NCBI RefSeq assembly: GCF_000971395.1
Contig: NZ_BBME01000009.1
Span: 1-64,000 of the forward strand
Direction: 5' to 3'
Source: Demequina iriomotensis
GTDB taxonomy: Bacteria; Actinomycetota; Actinomycetes; Actinomycetales; Demequinaceae
DNA: 64,000 nt
Below are positions 17,046 to 26,130 of the stretch, one piece after another. The translations under genes and the position numbers were made by a program. Each line of letters starts with the position of its first letter. Positions within the stretch are counted from its first letter, which is position 1. The notes beneath the pieces are model-generated. The model was not told where the DNA came from. It searched no databases and saw nothing but the letters and a program-made list of their open reading frames with translations.

Positions 17046-17579
17046 CTACTGGGTCACGAAGTCGGTGTAGTACACCCCCAGCACCTCGCCGTGATAGAGC
17101 TCCTCGAGCTCGGCGGCGAGCTCTGCCTTGAGCTCCTCACGGACCTCCTCGTTCATCAGCTCGTCCATCTGGTGGCCGGAGAACAGCGCGATGGTGGCGT
17201 CGAGCGCCAGCGCGGGGTCGACCTCGCCGTGCCCCTCGGCCCCGAGCTGGAGGCCCAGGCCGATGCGCAGGTAGTGACCGCCCTGCAGGTTGAGCGAGAT
17301 CGCGTCGACCGTCTGCACGTCGCCCAGCTCGACCGGCTCCTCCGCGACCTCGGCCGCGGGGTCCTCGGCGCCCGTGCTCGCGCCCGGCCCGGCGAGGAAC
17401 CAGTACGCGCCGGCGGCGATGACGAGGACGAGCACGCCGATGATGAGCGCGGGCAGGCGCTTGCGGCCCTTCGGCTGCTCCGGCTCGGGCTCGGGCGCGG
17501 CCGCCGGGGGCGCGGACAGCGGCGAGGGGCGCGTGCCGATCGTGGGCCGGGGCGCCATCACGCGGGTCTCGTTGCTCAT
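17046..17579 (-). CDS. fliL: Flagellar basal body-associated protein FliL
   Basis: The 177-residue protein has a cytoplasmic Pro-rich N-terminus, one membrane helix (about 42-62, LPALIIGVLVLVIAAGAYWF) and an extracytoplasmic domain with the FliL pattern (LNLQGGHYLRIGLGLQL, LYHGEVLGVYYTDFVTQ). FliL rings support stator units. It overlaps the motB stop (ATGA). Confidence 0.92.
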   Translation of the reverse strand: MSNETRVMAPRPTIGTRPSPLSAPPAAAPEPEPEQPKGRKRLPALIIGVLVLVIAAGAYWFLAGPGASTGAEDPAAEVAEEPVELGDVQTVDAISLNLQGGHYLRIGLGLQLGAEGHGEVDPALALDATIALFSGHQMDELMNEEVREELKAELAAELEELYHGEVLGVYYTDFVTQ

Positions 17580-18502
17580 AGGTCTCCTGCCTCCTTCTCT
17601 GTCGCTGCGGCGACCAGCTGGGCGCGCAGCTCCTCGGGCGTGAGGGCGCCCGTCTCGATGGCCTCGGCGATCTCCGGGAGCAGCGCCCGGACCTCCTCCG
17701 AGGCGGACGACTGCACCACGATGTCGACGCGGCGGTTGCTCTCGAGCGCCGCGTCGGAGCGCCCCGCGACGGCCGGGCGCGCGTCGCCGTAGCCCGTGGC
17801 CGCGACGCGCTCGGGCGCGATCCGGCCGGACTCGACGAACCGGCGCAGGACGCGGGTCGCGCGCTCGCTCGACAGCTCCCAGTTGGACGCGAAGTTGGAC
17901 GAGGGCAGGGTGTTCGCGTGGCCCTCGATGGACAGCTCGCGACGCTCGGCGCGCAGCGGGCCCGCGAGGGTGTCCACCACCTTGCGCGCCACCTGCGTGA
18001 GATCCGCGGTGTCCGCGTCGAAGAAGACGTTGGAGCCCACCAGGCCGACCACCAGGCCGCGCTCGTCGATCTGGAACGTGACGTTCGCGTCGAGGCCCTT
18101 CTCCGCGAGGCGCTCCTCGAGCTCCTTCCGGACGTCGCTCAGCTGCTCGTACTCGCGCGCGGCGGCGAGGAAGTCGAGCGTCTCCTGGGAGATCGGGGTC
18201 GCCTGGCCGCCTCCCTCGGCGCCCTCGGTCGCGACCGTCGTGAAGTCAGGCGCGATCTCGAAGGACTCGAGACCGAGCATCGTGCCGGTGGAGCCGGGGA
18301 TGATCGACGCGGCCTCGTGACCGAAGCCGAGCGCGAGCGACTGGCGCAGCTCCTCGAACTTCTCCTGGTCGATCGCGGACATCGCGTAGAGGACGATGAA
18401 GGTCGCGAGGAGCACCGTCATCATGTCGGCGTAGGAGACGGCCCACCGCTCGTGGTTCTCCGCCTCCTCCTCGTGGCTCTTGCGACCGCGGCGCGCGCTC
18501 AC
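17576..18502 (-). CDS. motB: Flagellar stator protein MotB
   Basis: The 308-residue protein has one membrane helix holding the ion-binding Asp (D26 in SYADMMTVLLATFIVLY), a plug/linker region and a C-terminal OmpA-like peptidoglycan-binding domain (LSIEGHANTLPSSNFASNW, ERVAATGYGDARP). It anchors MotA to the wall. GTG start at 18502 overlaps the motA stop. Whether the ion is H+ or Na+ cannot be read safely. Confidence 0.95.
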   Translation of the reverse strand: MSARRGRKSHEEEAENHERWAVSYADMMTVLLATFIVLYAMSAIDQEKFEELRQSLALGFGHEAASIIPGSTGTMLGLESFEIAPDFTTVATEGAEGGGQATPISQETLDFLAAAREYEQLSDVRKELEERLAEKGLDANVTFQIDERGLVVGLVGSNVFFDADTADLTQVARKVVDTLAGPLRAERRELSIEGHANTLPSSNFASNWELSSERATRVLRRFVESGRIAPERVAATGYGDARPAVAGRSDAALESNRRVDIVVQSSASEEVRALLPEIAEAIETGALTPEELRAQLVAAATEKEAGDL

Positions 18503-19266
18503 GCCGCCTCCTTCTGCTTGCCCGGGTCGCCCACGAGCGCGCGCAGGCGGGCCCCGACCACGCGCGGCCCGGAGCCGGCCTGGATCGCGAGCATGCCCTC
18601 CATCGCGAGCTCCATGTGGGCGGCCTCGAGCTCGGACACGCGCTTGACGCGCGCCGAGATCGGCAGCCAGATGAGGTTAGCGGAGAGCAGGCCCCAGAGC
18701 GTGGCGACGAAGGCCGCGGCGATCATGTGGCCGATCGAGGAGGGGTCCGCAAGGTTCTCGAGCACGTGGACCAGCGACACCACCGTGCCGATGATGCCGA
18801 TCGTGGGCGCGAAGCCGCCCATGTCCGCGAACAGCTTCGCGACGGACCGGTCGGCCGCGCGGCGCCCGTCGATCTTCGCCTCCATCATCGCGCGGAGGTC
18901 CTCGGGGTCCGTGCCGTCGATCGCGGCCTGGAGTCCGTCGCGCAGGAACTCGTCGTCGACGTCGCGGGCGGCGTCCTCGAGCGCGAGCAGGCCCTCGCGA
19001 CGCGCGCGGTCGGCGAGCGACACCACCAGCTCGACGGTCTCCTCGGCATCGCGCCTCTTGTACATGAGGTAGCGGCCGAGCCCGGTGAAGCCCCCGATGA
19101 AGTCCGCGAGCGTGGTGGTCGCGAGGCCCGCGCCGATGGTGCCGCCGATGACCAGCAGCATCGGGCCGGGCAGGATCACCGACATCGGCGACGATCCCTC
19201 GAGGAAGATCGACACGATGATCGCGCCGAACGCGACCGCCATGCCGATGAAGGTGGCCGGATCCAT
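18499..19266 (-). CDS. motA: Flagellar stator protein MotA
   Basis: The 255-residue protein has four membrane helices, a large cytoplasmic loop with charged residues that engage FliG, and the conserved block GFAPTIGIIGTVVSLVHVLE. It forms the ion channel with MotB. It shares one base with the flbD stop (TGATG). Confidence 0.95.
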   Translation of the reverse strand: MDPATFIGMAVAFGAIIVSIFLEGSSPMSVILPGPMLLVIGGTIGAGLATTTLADFIGGFTGLGRYLMYKRRDAEETVELVVSLADRARREGLLALEDAARDVDDEFLRDGLQAAIDGTDPEDLRAMMEAKIDGRRAADRSVAKLFADMGGFAPTIGIIGTVVSLVHVLENLADPSSIGHMIAAAFVATLWGLLSANLIWLPISARVKRVSELEAAHMELAMEGMLAIQAGSGPRVVGARLRALVGDPGKQKEAA

Positions 19267-19541
19267 CAGTCGACCTCGGGCGTGACGCTGAGGTGGGCGC
19301 GGCTGCGGCGCGGCGGCATCGCGTCGGCCTCGGCGGCCTCGTTCGCGATCTCGATGGAGCGGGCGACCATCGCGGCGCGGTGGTCGTCGACGATGCGGAT
19401 GACCTGGTCGAGGTCCTCCTTGACCAGCAGCTTGGTGCCGTCGACGAGCGTGACGATCGTGTCGGGGGTCGCCTCGGCGCGCTGGATCAGATCCGGGTTG
19501 ACCGCGAAGCGCTGCCCGTTGAGGCGCGTCAGAGAGATCAC
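19266..19541 (-). CDS. flbD: FlbD family protein
   Basis: The 91-residue protein has the FlbD core VISLTRLNGQRFAVNPDLIQ and VTLVDGTKLLVKEDLDQVI. This short family is always found beside motA or flgE in Gram-positive flagellar loci, but its biochemical role is unclear. It starts at GTG 19541. It is the first gene after a terminator and a FliA-type promoter, so it probably begins the flbD-motAB-fliL unit. Confidence 0.88.
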   Translation of the reverse strand: MISLTRLNGQRFAVNPDLIQRAEATPDTIVTLVDGTKLLVKEDLDQVIRIVDDHRAAMVARSIEIANEAAEADAMPPRRSRAHLSVTPEVD

Positions 19542-19599
19542 GCGTGCACCATCCTGGTAGTTCTCGCGGGCCCATCCGTGGGCCCGACGTTCATCTCTC

Positions 19600-19627
19600 C
19601 CATCGGCGCGCGTGACCGACGTGTGAG
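19600..19627 (-). promoter_or_regulatory. FliA (sigma-28)-type promoter for flbD-motA-motB-fliL
   Basis: Minus strand: CTCA (19624-19627), 16-nt spacer, GCCGATGG (19600-19607), 58 nt before the flbD GTG. The 200-bp gap between flgE and flbD also holds the stem-loop at 19698-19732. Confidence 0.72.
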
Positions 19628-19697
19628 ACGTCTCCGGCCGATCGCCGCCGCATCGTGGCACGGGGTGACACCTGCGCATGCCGCCCGGGACGCACGA

Positions 19698-19732
19698 CGC
19701 CGGCCCCCCGCGACGCGCGCGAGGGGCCGGCG
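19698..19732 (-). terminator. Stem-loop after flgE
   Basis: A perfect 10-bp stem (CGCCGGCCCC at 19698-19707 with GGGGCCGGCG at 19723-19732) and 15-nt loop lie 9 bp after the flgE stop. There is no T-tract, as is common in this kind of genome. Confidence 0.7.
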
Positions 19733-19741
19733 TGGGCGGGG

Positions 19742-20947
19742 TCAGCGCTTGAGGTTGACCAGCTCCTGCAGGAGCTCGTCCGAGGTGGTGATGACGCGCG
19801 AGTTCGCCTGGAAGCCGCGCTGGGCGACGATGAGGCTGGTGAACTCCGAGGACAGGTCCACGTTCGACATCTCGAGCGACCCGCCCGTGAGCGAGCCGCG
19901 ACCGCCCGAGCCCGCGGCGCCCACCTGCGCGTCGCCCGAGTTCACGGTGGCGGCGTACAGTGACGAGCCGGTCTTCTCGAGGCCGCCCGGGTTGGTGAAG
20001 TTCGCGAGCGCGACGCGGCCGATGGCCTGCTTGAGACCGTTCGAGAACGAGCCCATGAGCGTGCCGTCGGAGTTGATGATGAAGGACTGCAGGCTGCCGG
20101 CGGGGCGGCCGTCCTGGTCCTCGGCGGCGATGGTCTCGAGCCCCGCGTACCCCGTGAGCGTGGAGAGGTCGACGCCGACGGCGGGGAGGCCGCTCGCCGC
20201 ATCGGCCGGGAAGCTCGGGAAGGTGAGGCCCGAGATGGCGCCCGCGGTGTCGAACGTGATCGAGCCGGTCTGGGTCGAGGACGTGCCGGCGATCGAGCCC
20301 GCGATGTCCCAGCCGGTCGCGGTCTTGGTGAACGAGAGGTTGAGCGAGCGCGCGGTGCCGGTGCCGTCGTAGATGTCGATCTGGCGGTTGAGCACCGTGC
20401 CGTCGGCCGCGTCGGCCGGGAGGTTGCCCGCGTACGAGACGTTCGAGGTCGCCGCGGCACCCATGAGAGTCGAGATCGGAAGGCGCAGCGGGGAGACCGC
20501 CGCGTTGAGGTCGACGCCGCCGGCCGCATCGGCCGCCCAGCCCTGGACCAGGCCGCCGTCGGGCGTGACCAGCTGGCCGAGCGAGTCGAAGGAGAAGGCA
20601 CCGGCGCGCGAGTAGAGCTGCTGCCCGTCCTTCTCGACCACGAAGAAGCCGTCGCCGTTGATCATCATGTCGGTCGAGCGGTTGGTGAGCTGCGCCGCGC
20701 CCTGCTGGAAGTTGGTGACGATGCCGGCGACCTTCACACCGAGGCCCACCTGGGCCGGGTTGGTGCCGCCGACGCCCTGCTGGGCGCCGCCCGCGTTCTG
20801 GAGCACCTGGGACAGCGTGTCCTGGAACTGCACCTGGGAGGACTTGAAGCCCGCGGTGTTGACGTTGGAGATGTTGTTGCCGGTGACGTCGAGCATCGTC
20901 TGGTGGGCGCGCAGGCCCGAGATGCCGGAGAACAGGGAACGGAGCAT
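19742..20947 (-). CDS. flgE: Flagellar hook protein FlgE
   Basis: The 401-residue protein has the axial-family N-terminus (FSGISGLRAHQTMLDVTGNN, NVNTAGFKSSQ) and C-terminus (DLSSEFTSLIVAQRGFQANS). The middle contains FlgE-type domains. It polymerises into the hook under the FlgD cap. No separate flgF/flgG rod genes are found in the window, so this single FlgE-class gene follows flgD directly. Confidence 0.94.
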   Translation of the reverse strand: MLRSLFSGISGLRAHQTMLDVTGNNISNVNTAGFKSSQVQFQDTLSQVLQNAGGAQQGVGGTNPAQVGLGVKVAGIVTNFQQGAAQLTNRSTDMMINGDGFFVVEKDGQQLYSRAGAFSFDSLGQLVTPDGGLVQGWAADAAGGVDLNAAVSPLRLPISTLMGAAATSNVSYAGNLPADAADGTVLNRQIDIYDGTGTARSLNLSFTKTATGWDIAGSIAGTSSTQTGSITFDTAGAISGLTFPSFPADAASGLPAVGVDLSTLTGYAGLETIAAEDQDGRPAGSLQSFIINSDGTLMGSFSNGLKQAIGRVALANFTNPGGLEKTGSSLYAATVNSGDAQVGAAGSGGRGSLTGGSLEMSNVDLSSEFTSLIVAQRGFQANSRVITTSDELLQELVNLKR

Positions 20948-20979
20948 GGTCGACTCTCTTTCGTGGAGGGGGAGGCCGG

Positions 20980-21405
20980 CTATGCGCCGGTGGGGGTGAC
21001 GGACATGATCGCGTCGAGGGCGATCTGCTCGTCACCGACGGTGAGGGTGGGGACGGAGTATGCGAAGGACGCCGACTCGGCGACGCCCTCGACGATCTCG
21101 CCGGAGGCGTCGGTGTACGTGACCTGCTTGCCGACCATGTCGGACGCGGCCATGCGCATCGTCAGCGCGAACTGCTCCTGCATCGCGGTGTTGAGCTCGG
21201 TGAGCTGCTCCATCGAGGCGAGCTGCACCTGCTGCGACATCATCTCGTTGGTGTCCATGGGGGACGAGGGATCCTGGTTCTGGAGCTGAGCGACCAGGAG
21301 GCTGAGGAACATCTCCGAGTCGTACTCCTGTGACGCGGTGGATGCGGTGGCGCCGCTGGTGAGGGACGACACGGTGGTCGTCGCGGACACGGGATCGATG
21401 CTCAT
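20980..21405 (-). CDS. flgD: Flagellar hook-capping protein FlgD
   Basis: The 141-residue protein carries the FlgD N-terminal signature (SEMFLSLLVAQLQNQDPSSP, DTNEMMSQ, QLASMEQL). It is a short FlgD, as in many Gram-positives, lacking a large C-terminal domain. It scaffolds hook assembly. It lies between fliK and flgE. Confidence 0.93.
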   Translation of the reverse strand: MSIDPVSATTTVSSLTSGATASTASQEYDSEMFLSLLVAQLQNQDPSSPMDTNEMMSQQVQLASMEQLTELNTAMQEQFALTMRMAASDMVGKQVTYTDASGEIVEGVAESASFAYSVPTLTVGDEQIALDAIMSVTPTGA

Positions 21406-21416
21406 GGGCTCTCCCT

Positions 21417-22706
21417 TCAGAGGACCAGGTCGACGCCGCCGGGACGGACGGACGTCGGGAGGGACGATGCCGGCGCCGCGGGTGCGGCGACGGTCCGGGT
21501 GGGGGTGGGGACGAGCGGGCGGCCGCCCGCGGACGGCTCGTCGGCGTCGCCGCGGGGGTCGCCGCCGAAGCTGGTGTCGGAGCCGAGGTCGAGGTCGGCG
21601 GACATGCCCGCGGCCTCGAGGTCGCGGCGCAGGTCGGGCAGCGCGGCGCGCAGCGCCTCGCGGCCCGCGTCGGTCGAGCCGAGCAGCTGCATCGACACGC
21701 CGTCCGGCGTGATCGTCGCGATCACGCGCACGTGCCCGAAGGTCTCGGGAGTGACCGAGATCCGCAGCTGGTGCTCGCCCTGCGGGAGCTGGCGCAGCTG
21801 CGTGAGCGGCGCCGCGAGCTGCGACGCGAGCGGCACCTGCCGCGCGGGCGCGGCGGGGGACGATGCGGGGGCGGCCTGGGCGGGGGCGGCGGGCTCGGTG
21901 GTCGTGGGCGCGATCGCCGACGTCGGCGCCTCGGCGACGCGGGGCGTCGCAGCGAGGGGCGGCTCGACGTCGTCGGCCTGCCCGGCCGTCGCCGCAGGCG
22001 CCTGGGGAGCGACGGTGGCGAGCGGCGCGGCGACAGGGGCCTCGTCGACGTGCGTGACGGTGGCCGCCGGCGCCGGGGCGGGGACCTCGAGGGGCGCGGC
22101 CTCCGGCTGCGCGGTCGACGCGGTCGGCACGGTCGCGGCGCCGGGCACGGCCGGAGGCGCCGCGGGCTGCGCCGGGGCGTGGTCGGCGCCGTCCGGTGCG
22201 GGGGCCTGCGTCGCCGGGGGCGCGGTCGTCGCGGCCGCGGCGGCCGCCGCGAGCACGGCCGGCCGGATCGCCACGGTCGCCGGGGCGACCGCGGGCTCGA
22301 CCGCGGGCGCCTCGCCCTCCGTCGTCGGCGTGGTCTCACCCTCGGACGTGGGGGCGGCCCCCGCGACTGCGGCGGCGAGTGCCTCCGCGAGCGGGGTGCC
22401 GGGCGCGGGCGTCGTGGCGGGCTGCGCGACAGGGGCGGCGGTCGGGGTCGCCTCGCCGGCCGCGGCGTCGTCCTGCGCCGTCGCGGCATCCGTCGACCGC
22501 GCATCGTCCTTCTGCTCGCGGCCGACGCGGCGGTGCCCGTCGGCCGAGCGCTCGGGACGGTCGGGGCGCTCGGGACGGTCGGGCCGGTCGGCGCGATCCG
22601 ACGCCTGCGAGAGCTCGCGGGCGAAGGCGTCGCCGTCTCCCGCGGCCTTCTGCTGGGCGGACGCGCGCGCGGGCTGGGGCGCGGGCGCCAGGGGCATGAC
22701 GGTCAC
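21417..22706 (-). CDS. fliK: Flagellar hook-length control protein FliK
   Basis: The 429-residue protein has a long low-complexity Ala/Pro/Thr region and a C-terminal FliK domain (about 310-400) with LPQGEHQLRISVTPETFGHV. It measures hook length and triggers FlhB switching. It starts at GTG 22706 (GAGGAG 5 nt upstream, GTGA overlap with fliJ). An 18-bp tandem duplication (22548-22565, 22566-22583) encodes an Arg-Pro-Asp/Glu repeat. Confidence 0.9.
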   Translation of the reverse strand: MTVMPLAPAPQPARASAQQKAAGDGDAFARELSQASDRADRPDRPERPDRPERSADGHRRVGREQKDDARSTDAATAQDDAAAGEATPTAAPVAQPATTPAPGTPLAEALAAAVAGAAPTSEGETTPTTEGEAPAVEPAVAPATVAIRPAVLAAAAAAATTAPPATQAPAPDGADHAPAQPAAPPAVPGAATVPTASTAQPEAAPLEVPAPAPAATVTHVDEAPVAAPLATVAPQAPAATAGQADDVEPPLAATPRVAEAPTSAIAPTTTEPAAPAQAAPASSPAAPARQVPLASQLAAPLTQLRQLPQGEHQLRISVTPETFGHVRVIATITPDGVSMQLLGSTDAGREALRAALPDLRRDLEAAGMSADLDLGSDTSFGGDPRGDADEPSAGGRPLVPTPTRTVAAPAAPASSLPTSVRPGGVDLVL

Positions 22707-23155
22707 TGGTCCTCCTCGGTGGCGCGGCGCAGCGCCGCCTCGTCGAGCACCACCTGCTCGGCGCGCAGCTCCTCGGCCACCACCTCGTCCTCGTGGCGGT
22801 CGCGCAGGCGCTCGATCATCGACGCTTGCGTGCGGGCGCGGTTCCAGGTCTCGGACGCGCCGTCGGCGCGCGCCTCGGCGACCGCGAGCGCGGTCTGCAG
22901 CTCCTGAACCCGCGCGGCGAGCGAGGCGCGCGCCGCGACCATGGCGCTCCATGAGCGCGCGAGGTCGGAGCCGTCCTCCTCGCCCTGGAGGCGCGGGTCG
23001 CGGAACTCGAGGCCCGCGAGCTGGGTGCGGGCGGTGCGCACCGCGGTCGCGGCCTCGTCGCGTGCGCGGTTGGCGCGGGCGAGGTCGGCCGCGGCCTGCT
23101 CCTCCGCGAGCGCGCGCGTGCGCAGCAGCCCGGCCAGGGGGAAGCGCCTGCTCAT
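22703..23155 (-). CDS. fliJ: Flagellar export chaperone FliJ
   Basis: The 150-residue, almost fully helical coiled-coil protein begins SRRFPLAGLLRTRALAEEQA, in the FliJ position between fliI and fliK. FliJ acts as the central stalk of the FliI ATPase and links it to FlhA. Sequence is weakly conserved in this family, so context carries weight. Confidence 0.87.
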   Translation of the reverse strand: MSRRFPLAGLLRTRALAEEQAAADLARANRARDEAATAVRTARTQLAGLEFRDPRLQGEEDGSDLARSWSAMVAARASLAARVQELQTALAVAEARADGASETWNRARTQASMIERLRDRHEDEVVAEELRAEQVVLDEAALRRATEEDQ

Positions 23156-24519
23156 GCGTGGACCCCCATCTGCTGGACCAGCATCGCGAGGCGCGCCCAC
23201 GCCTCGTCGGCGGGGATCGCGTGGTCGACCGCCTGCGTGAGGAAGCCGTCGATGGCGGGCGCATGCGCGACGGCGGCGTCCACCAGCGGGTTCGACCCCG
23301 CGGCGTAGGCGCCCACGTCGAGCAGGTCCTGCGCGCGCTTGCGCGCCGCGAGCACCTGGCGCAGCGCGAGCACCAGCGCGCGCTGCTCGGAGGTGGTGAC
23401 GCGGCTGGCGACGCGGGAGATCGAGCCGAGCACGTCGATCGCCGGGTAGTGGCCCGCGACAGCGAGCTCGCGCGTGAGCACCACGTGGCCGTCGAGGATC
23501 GAGCGGGTGGCGTCGGCGATGGGCTCGTTGTGGTCGTCGCCGTCCACGAGGACCGTGTAGATGCCGGTGACCGAGCCGGAGGCGTCGGTGCCGGTGCGCT
23601 CGAGCAGCTGCGCGAGCATCGAGAACGTCGACGGCGGGTAGCCACGGGTGGCGGGCGGCTCGCCCACCGACAGGCCGATCTCGCGCTGCGCCATCGCGAC
23701 GCGCGTGAGCGAGTCCATCATCAGCACCACGTCGCGGCCCTGCGAGCGGAAGTCCTCGGCGATGCGCGTGGCGACGAAGGCGGCGCGCAGGCGCACCATC
23801 GCGGGCTGGTCGGAGGTCGCGATCACCACGACCGACCGCGCGAGGCCCTCCGGCCCCAGGTCGTCCTCCAGGAACTCGCGCACCTCGCGGCCGCGCTCGC
23901 CGATGAGCGCGATGACGCTCACCTCGGCCTCGGTGCCGCGCGCGACCATCGACAGGAGGCTCGACTTGCCGACGCCCGAGCCGGCGAACAGGCCGATGCG
24001 CTGGCCCCGGCCCACGGTGGTCATGGTGTCGAGCGCGCGCACGCCCAGGCCCAGCGGGGTGTCGACGCGCGCGCGGTCGAGAGCGGACGGCGCCGTCGCG
24101 TCGACGGGGACGCGGCGCGCGTCGGGACCGGTGAGCACCGATCCCTTGCCATCCATGGGACGGCCGAGCCCGTCGAGGACGCGGCCGAGCAGCTGCGGCC
24201 CGGCAGGCACGGTGAGCGGGCGACCGGTCGCGCGCGCGGCCATGCCGACGTGCAGTCCGTGGACGGGGCCGAGCGGCATGCACCGCAGCGCGGTCGGGGT
24301 CACCGCGACCACCTCGGCCTCGGTCGAGCGTCCCTCGCCGATGTCGATCGCGACCAGGTCGCCGACCGCGCCCTGGAGCCCCGCGACGTCGACGGACAGG
24401 CCCACGATGGAGGAGACGGAGCCGACCAGCTCCGGCGCGGCCGCCGCGACGGCGCGCGCGAGCAGCGGCGAGCCCGCCGTCTCGGACGGCGCGCGATCGA
24501 GCAGCACGGGGGTGGTCAC
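23152..24519 (-). CDS. fliI: Flagellum-specific ATPase FliI
   Basis: The 455-residue F1-beta-like ATPase has Walker A GLFAGSGVGKSSL, the motif VSVIALIGERGREVREF, Walker B (DVVLMMDSLTRVA) and SVGEPPATRGYPPSTFSML. It energises export substrate release. GTG start at 24519 overlaps the fliH stop. Confidence 0.96.
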   Translation of the reverse strand: MTTPVLLDRAPSETAGSPLLARAVAAAAPELVGSVSSIVGLSVDVAGLQGAVGDLVAIDIGEGRSTEAEVVAVTPTALRCMPLGPVHGLHVGMAARATGRPLTVPAGPQLLGRVLDGLGRPMDGKGSVLTGPDARRVPVDATAPSALDRARVDTPLGLGVRALDTMTTVGRGQRIGLFAGSGVGKSSLLSMVARGTEAEVSVIALIGERGREVREFLEDDLGPEGLARSVVVIATSDQPAMVRLRAAFVATRIAEDFRSQGRDVVLMMDSLTRVAMAQREIGLSVGEPPATRGYPPSTFSMLAQLLERTGTDASGSVTGIYTVLVDGDDHNEPIADATRSILDGHVVLTRELAVAGHYPAIDVLGSISRVASRVTTSEQRALVLALRQVLAARKRAQDLLDVGAYAAGSNPLVDAAVAHAPAIDGFLTQAVDHAIPADEAWARLAMLVQQMGVHA

Positions 24520-25133
24520 AGGCCGGCCTCCAGGGCGGCGCGCGCCCGGTCGAGCCCGGCGCCGATGCGCGCGTCGAGCAGCCCGTCGGCGTGCTCGGCG
24601 ATCACGTCCCCGCGCGACAGGCGCGGGTCCGCCGCGAGCGCGATCATGGCGGGCACCGCCGCCTCTCCCGCGTCGACGAGCCTCCGGATCTCCGCGAGAT
24701 CGTCGGGGTGCAGGCGCATCGTGGTGGTCTCGAGCCCGGCCGGCATCGCGAGGGCGCGGGACAGCACCGACCGCGCGGAGGCGTCGCCGTCGCGCAGCTC
24801 GTGGGTGAGGACGGCCTCCGCGAGCTCGACGGCGGCGGCGTGCATCGTCGACTCGGCCTGGGCGATCACGGGCAGCGCGCGCTCGTGCCACGTGCGGGCG
24901 GCCGCGCCGAGCGCGAGGAGCGCGTCGCACAACGCGGCATCGCGCGCCTCCTGGCGGCGGGCGTGATCGGCCTGCTCGCGCGCGCGGTCCTGCTGGGCCG
25001 CCTCGGCGGCCGCACGGGCACCGGCTGCCCACCCGGCGGCGAAGCCGGCCGCGTGGGACTCGCCCGGCGCATCGGCCCGCTGGGGCGCGATGGCCGACGG
25101 CACGAACGTGGAGACCTTGGCGTCAGGCGACAT
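24516..25133 (-). CDS. fliH: Flagellar export apparatus protein FliH
   Basis: The 205-residue protein has a Gln/Arg/Ala-rich coiled-coil N-terminal half (AEAAQQDRAREQADHARRQE) and a C-terminal FliH/V-ATPase-E-like domain (LHPDDLAEIRRLVDAG, DPRLSRGDVIAEHADGLLDA). It tethers FliI to FliN. It overlaps the fliG stop by 11 bp. Confidence 0.92.
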   Translation of the reverse strand: MSPDAKVSTFVPSAIAPQRADAPGESHAAGFAAGWAAGARAAAEAAQQDRAREQADHARRQEARDAALCDALLALGAAARTWHERALPVIAQAESTMHAAAVELAEAVLTHELRDGDASARSVLSRALAMPAGLETTTMRLHPDDLAEIRRLVDAGEAAVPAMIALAADPRLSRGDVIAEHADGLLDARIGAGLDRARAALEAGL

Positions 25134-26130
25134 ACTCGTCCTCGCCGTCCCGGCTGATCATGATCTCGCCGCGCTCCTCGAGGCCGCGGATGACCTGGAC
25201 CACCTTCGAGCGCGCCTCCTCGACCAGCGAGATGCGCACCGGACCCAGCGAGTCGATCTCCTCGAGCAGGTTCTCTCGCGCCCGCTCGGACATGTTCCGC
25301 AGGATCTTGTCCCGCACGGCGTCCTCGGCGCCCTTGAGGGCGGTGGCGAGCGTGCTGGTCTCGACGGAGCGCATCACCAGCTGGATCGCGCGGTCCTCGA
25401 GCAGCGTGATGTCCGCGAACACGAACATCATCTGGCGGATCTGGTCGGCGAGCTCGGGGTCCTGCTCCGACAGCCCCTCGAGGATGAGCTTCTCGGTGGC
25501 GGCGTCGGCGCGGTTGATGATCTCGACCAGCGGCTGCACGCCGCCCACGGAGGTCAGCTCCTGCGAGGTGATGAGCGTGGTCGCCTTGAGCTTGAGCTGA
25601 TCGGCGATGAGCGTGACGACGTCGGGCGACGCGCCCTCCATGAGGGCGATGCGGCGCGCGACGATGGTCTGGGTCTCGGGCGTGAAGCCCGCCATGATCG
25701 CGGAGGCGTGCTCGGGGCGCAGGTGCGCGAGCACGAGCGCGATGGTCTGGGGGTGCTCGCCGTTGAGGAGCGAGACCACCTGGCGGGCGTCGGCGTGCTT
25801 GAGGAACTCGAACGGCTGGACCTGCACGCTCGACTGGAGGCGCTCGAGGACCTCGGCGGCCTTCTCCCGCCCCAGGGTCTCCTCGAGCAGCTTCTTCGCG
25901 TAGGAGTAGCCGCCGCTCGCGACGGTGAGCGCGCGGGTGGCGGTGCGCTGGAACTCGTCGAGCACCTCGACGACCGTCGCCTCGTCCACCGTGCGCAGCC
26001 GGGTGATCTCGGCCGTCACCAGCTCGATCTCGTTCTCGGAGAGCTGCTGCATCACGCGCGAGGCGGAGTCCCGGCCCATCTGGATCAGCACGAGCGCGGC
26101 CTTCTGGGTGCCCGTCAGCATCACGGTCAT
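25123..26130 (-). CDS. fliG: Flagellar motor switch protein FliG
   Basis: The 335-residue protein has all three FliG domains: N-terminal (LTGTQKAALVLIQMGRDSAS), middle with the EHPQ motif (GEHPQTIALVLAHLRPEHAS) and C-terminal torque domain with charged helix (AIQLVMRSVETSTLATALKG, ILRNMSERARENLLEEID). It overlaps the fliF stop (ATGA). Confidence 0.96.
   Translation of the reverse strand: MTVMLTGTQKAALVLIQMGRDSASRVMQQLSENEIELVTAEITRLRTVDEATVVEVLDEFQRTATRALTVASGGYSYAKKLLEETLGREKAAEVLERLQSSVQVQPFEFLKHADARQVVSLLNGEHPQTIALVLAHLRPEHASAIMAGFTPETQTIVARRIALMEGASPDVVTLIADQLKLKATTLITSQELTSVGGVQPLVEIINRADAATEKLILEGLSEQDPELADQIRQMMFVFADITLLEDRAIQLVMRSVETSTLATALKGAEDAVRDKILRNMSERARENLLEEIDSLGPVRISLVEEARSKVVQVIRGLEERGEIMISRDGEDEYVA

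Noticed and set aside
21499..24966. A long open frame (1155 residues) on the plus strand across fliK, fliJ, fliI and part of fliH
   Set aside because: It is antisense to well-recognised flagellar genes, and its protein is low-complexity Ala/Gly/Ser/Arg as expected for a shadow frame in GC-rich DNA.
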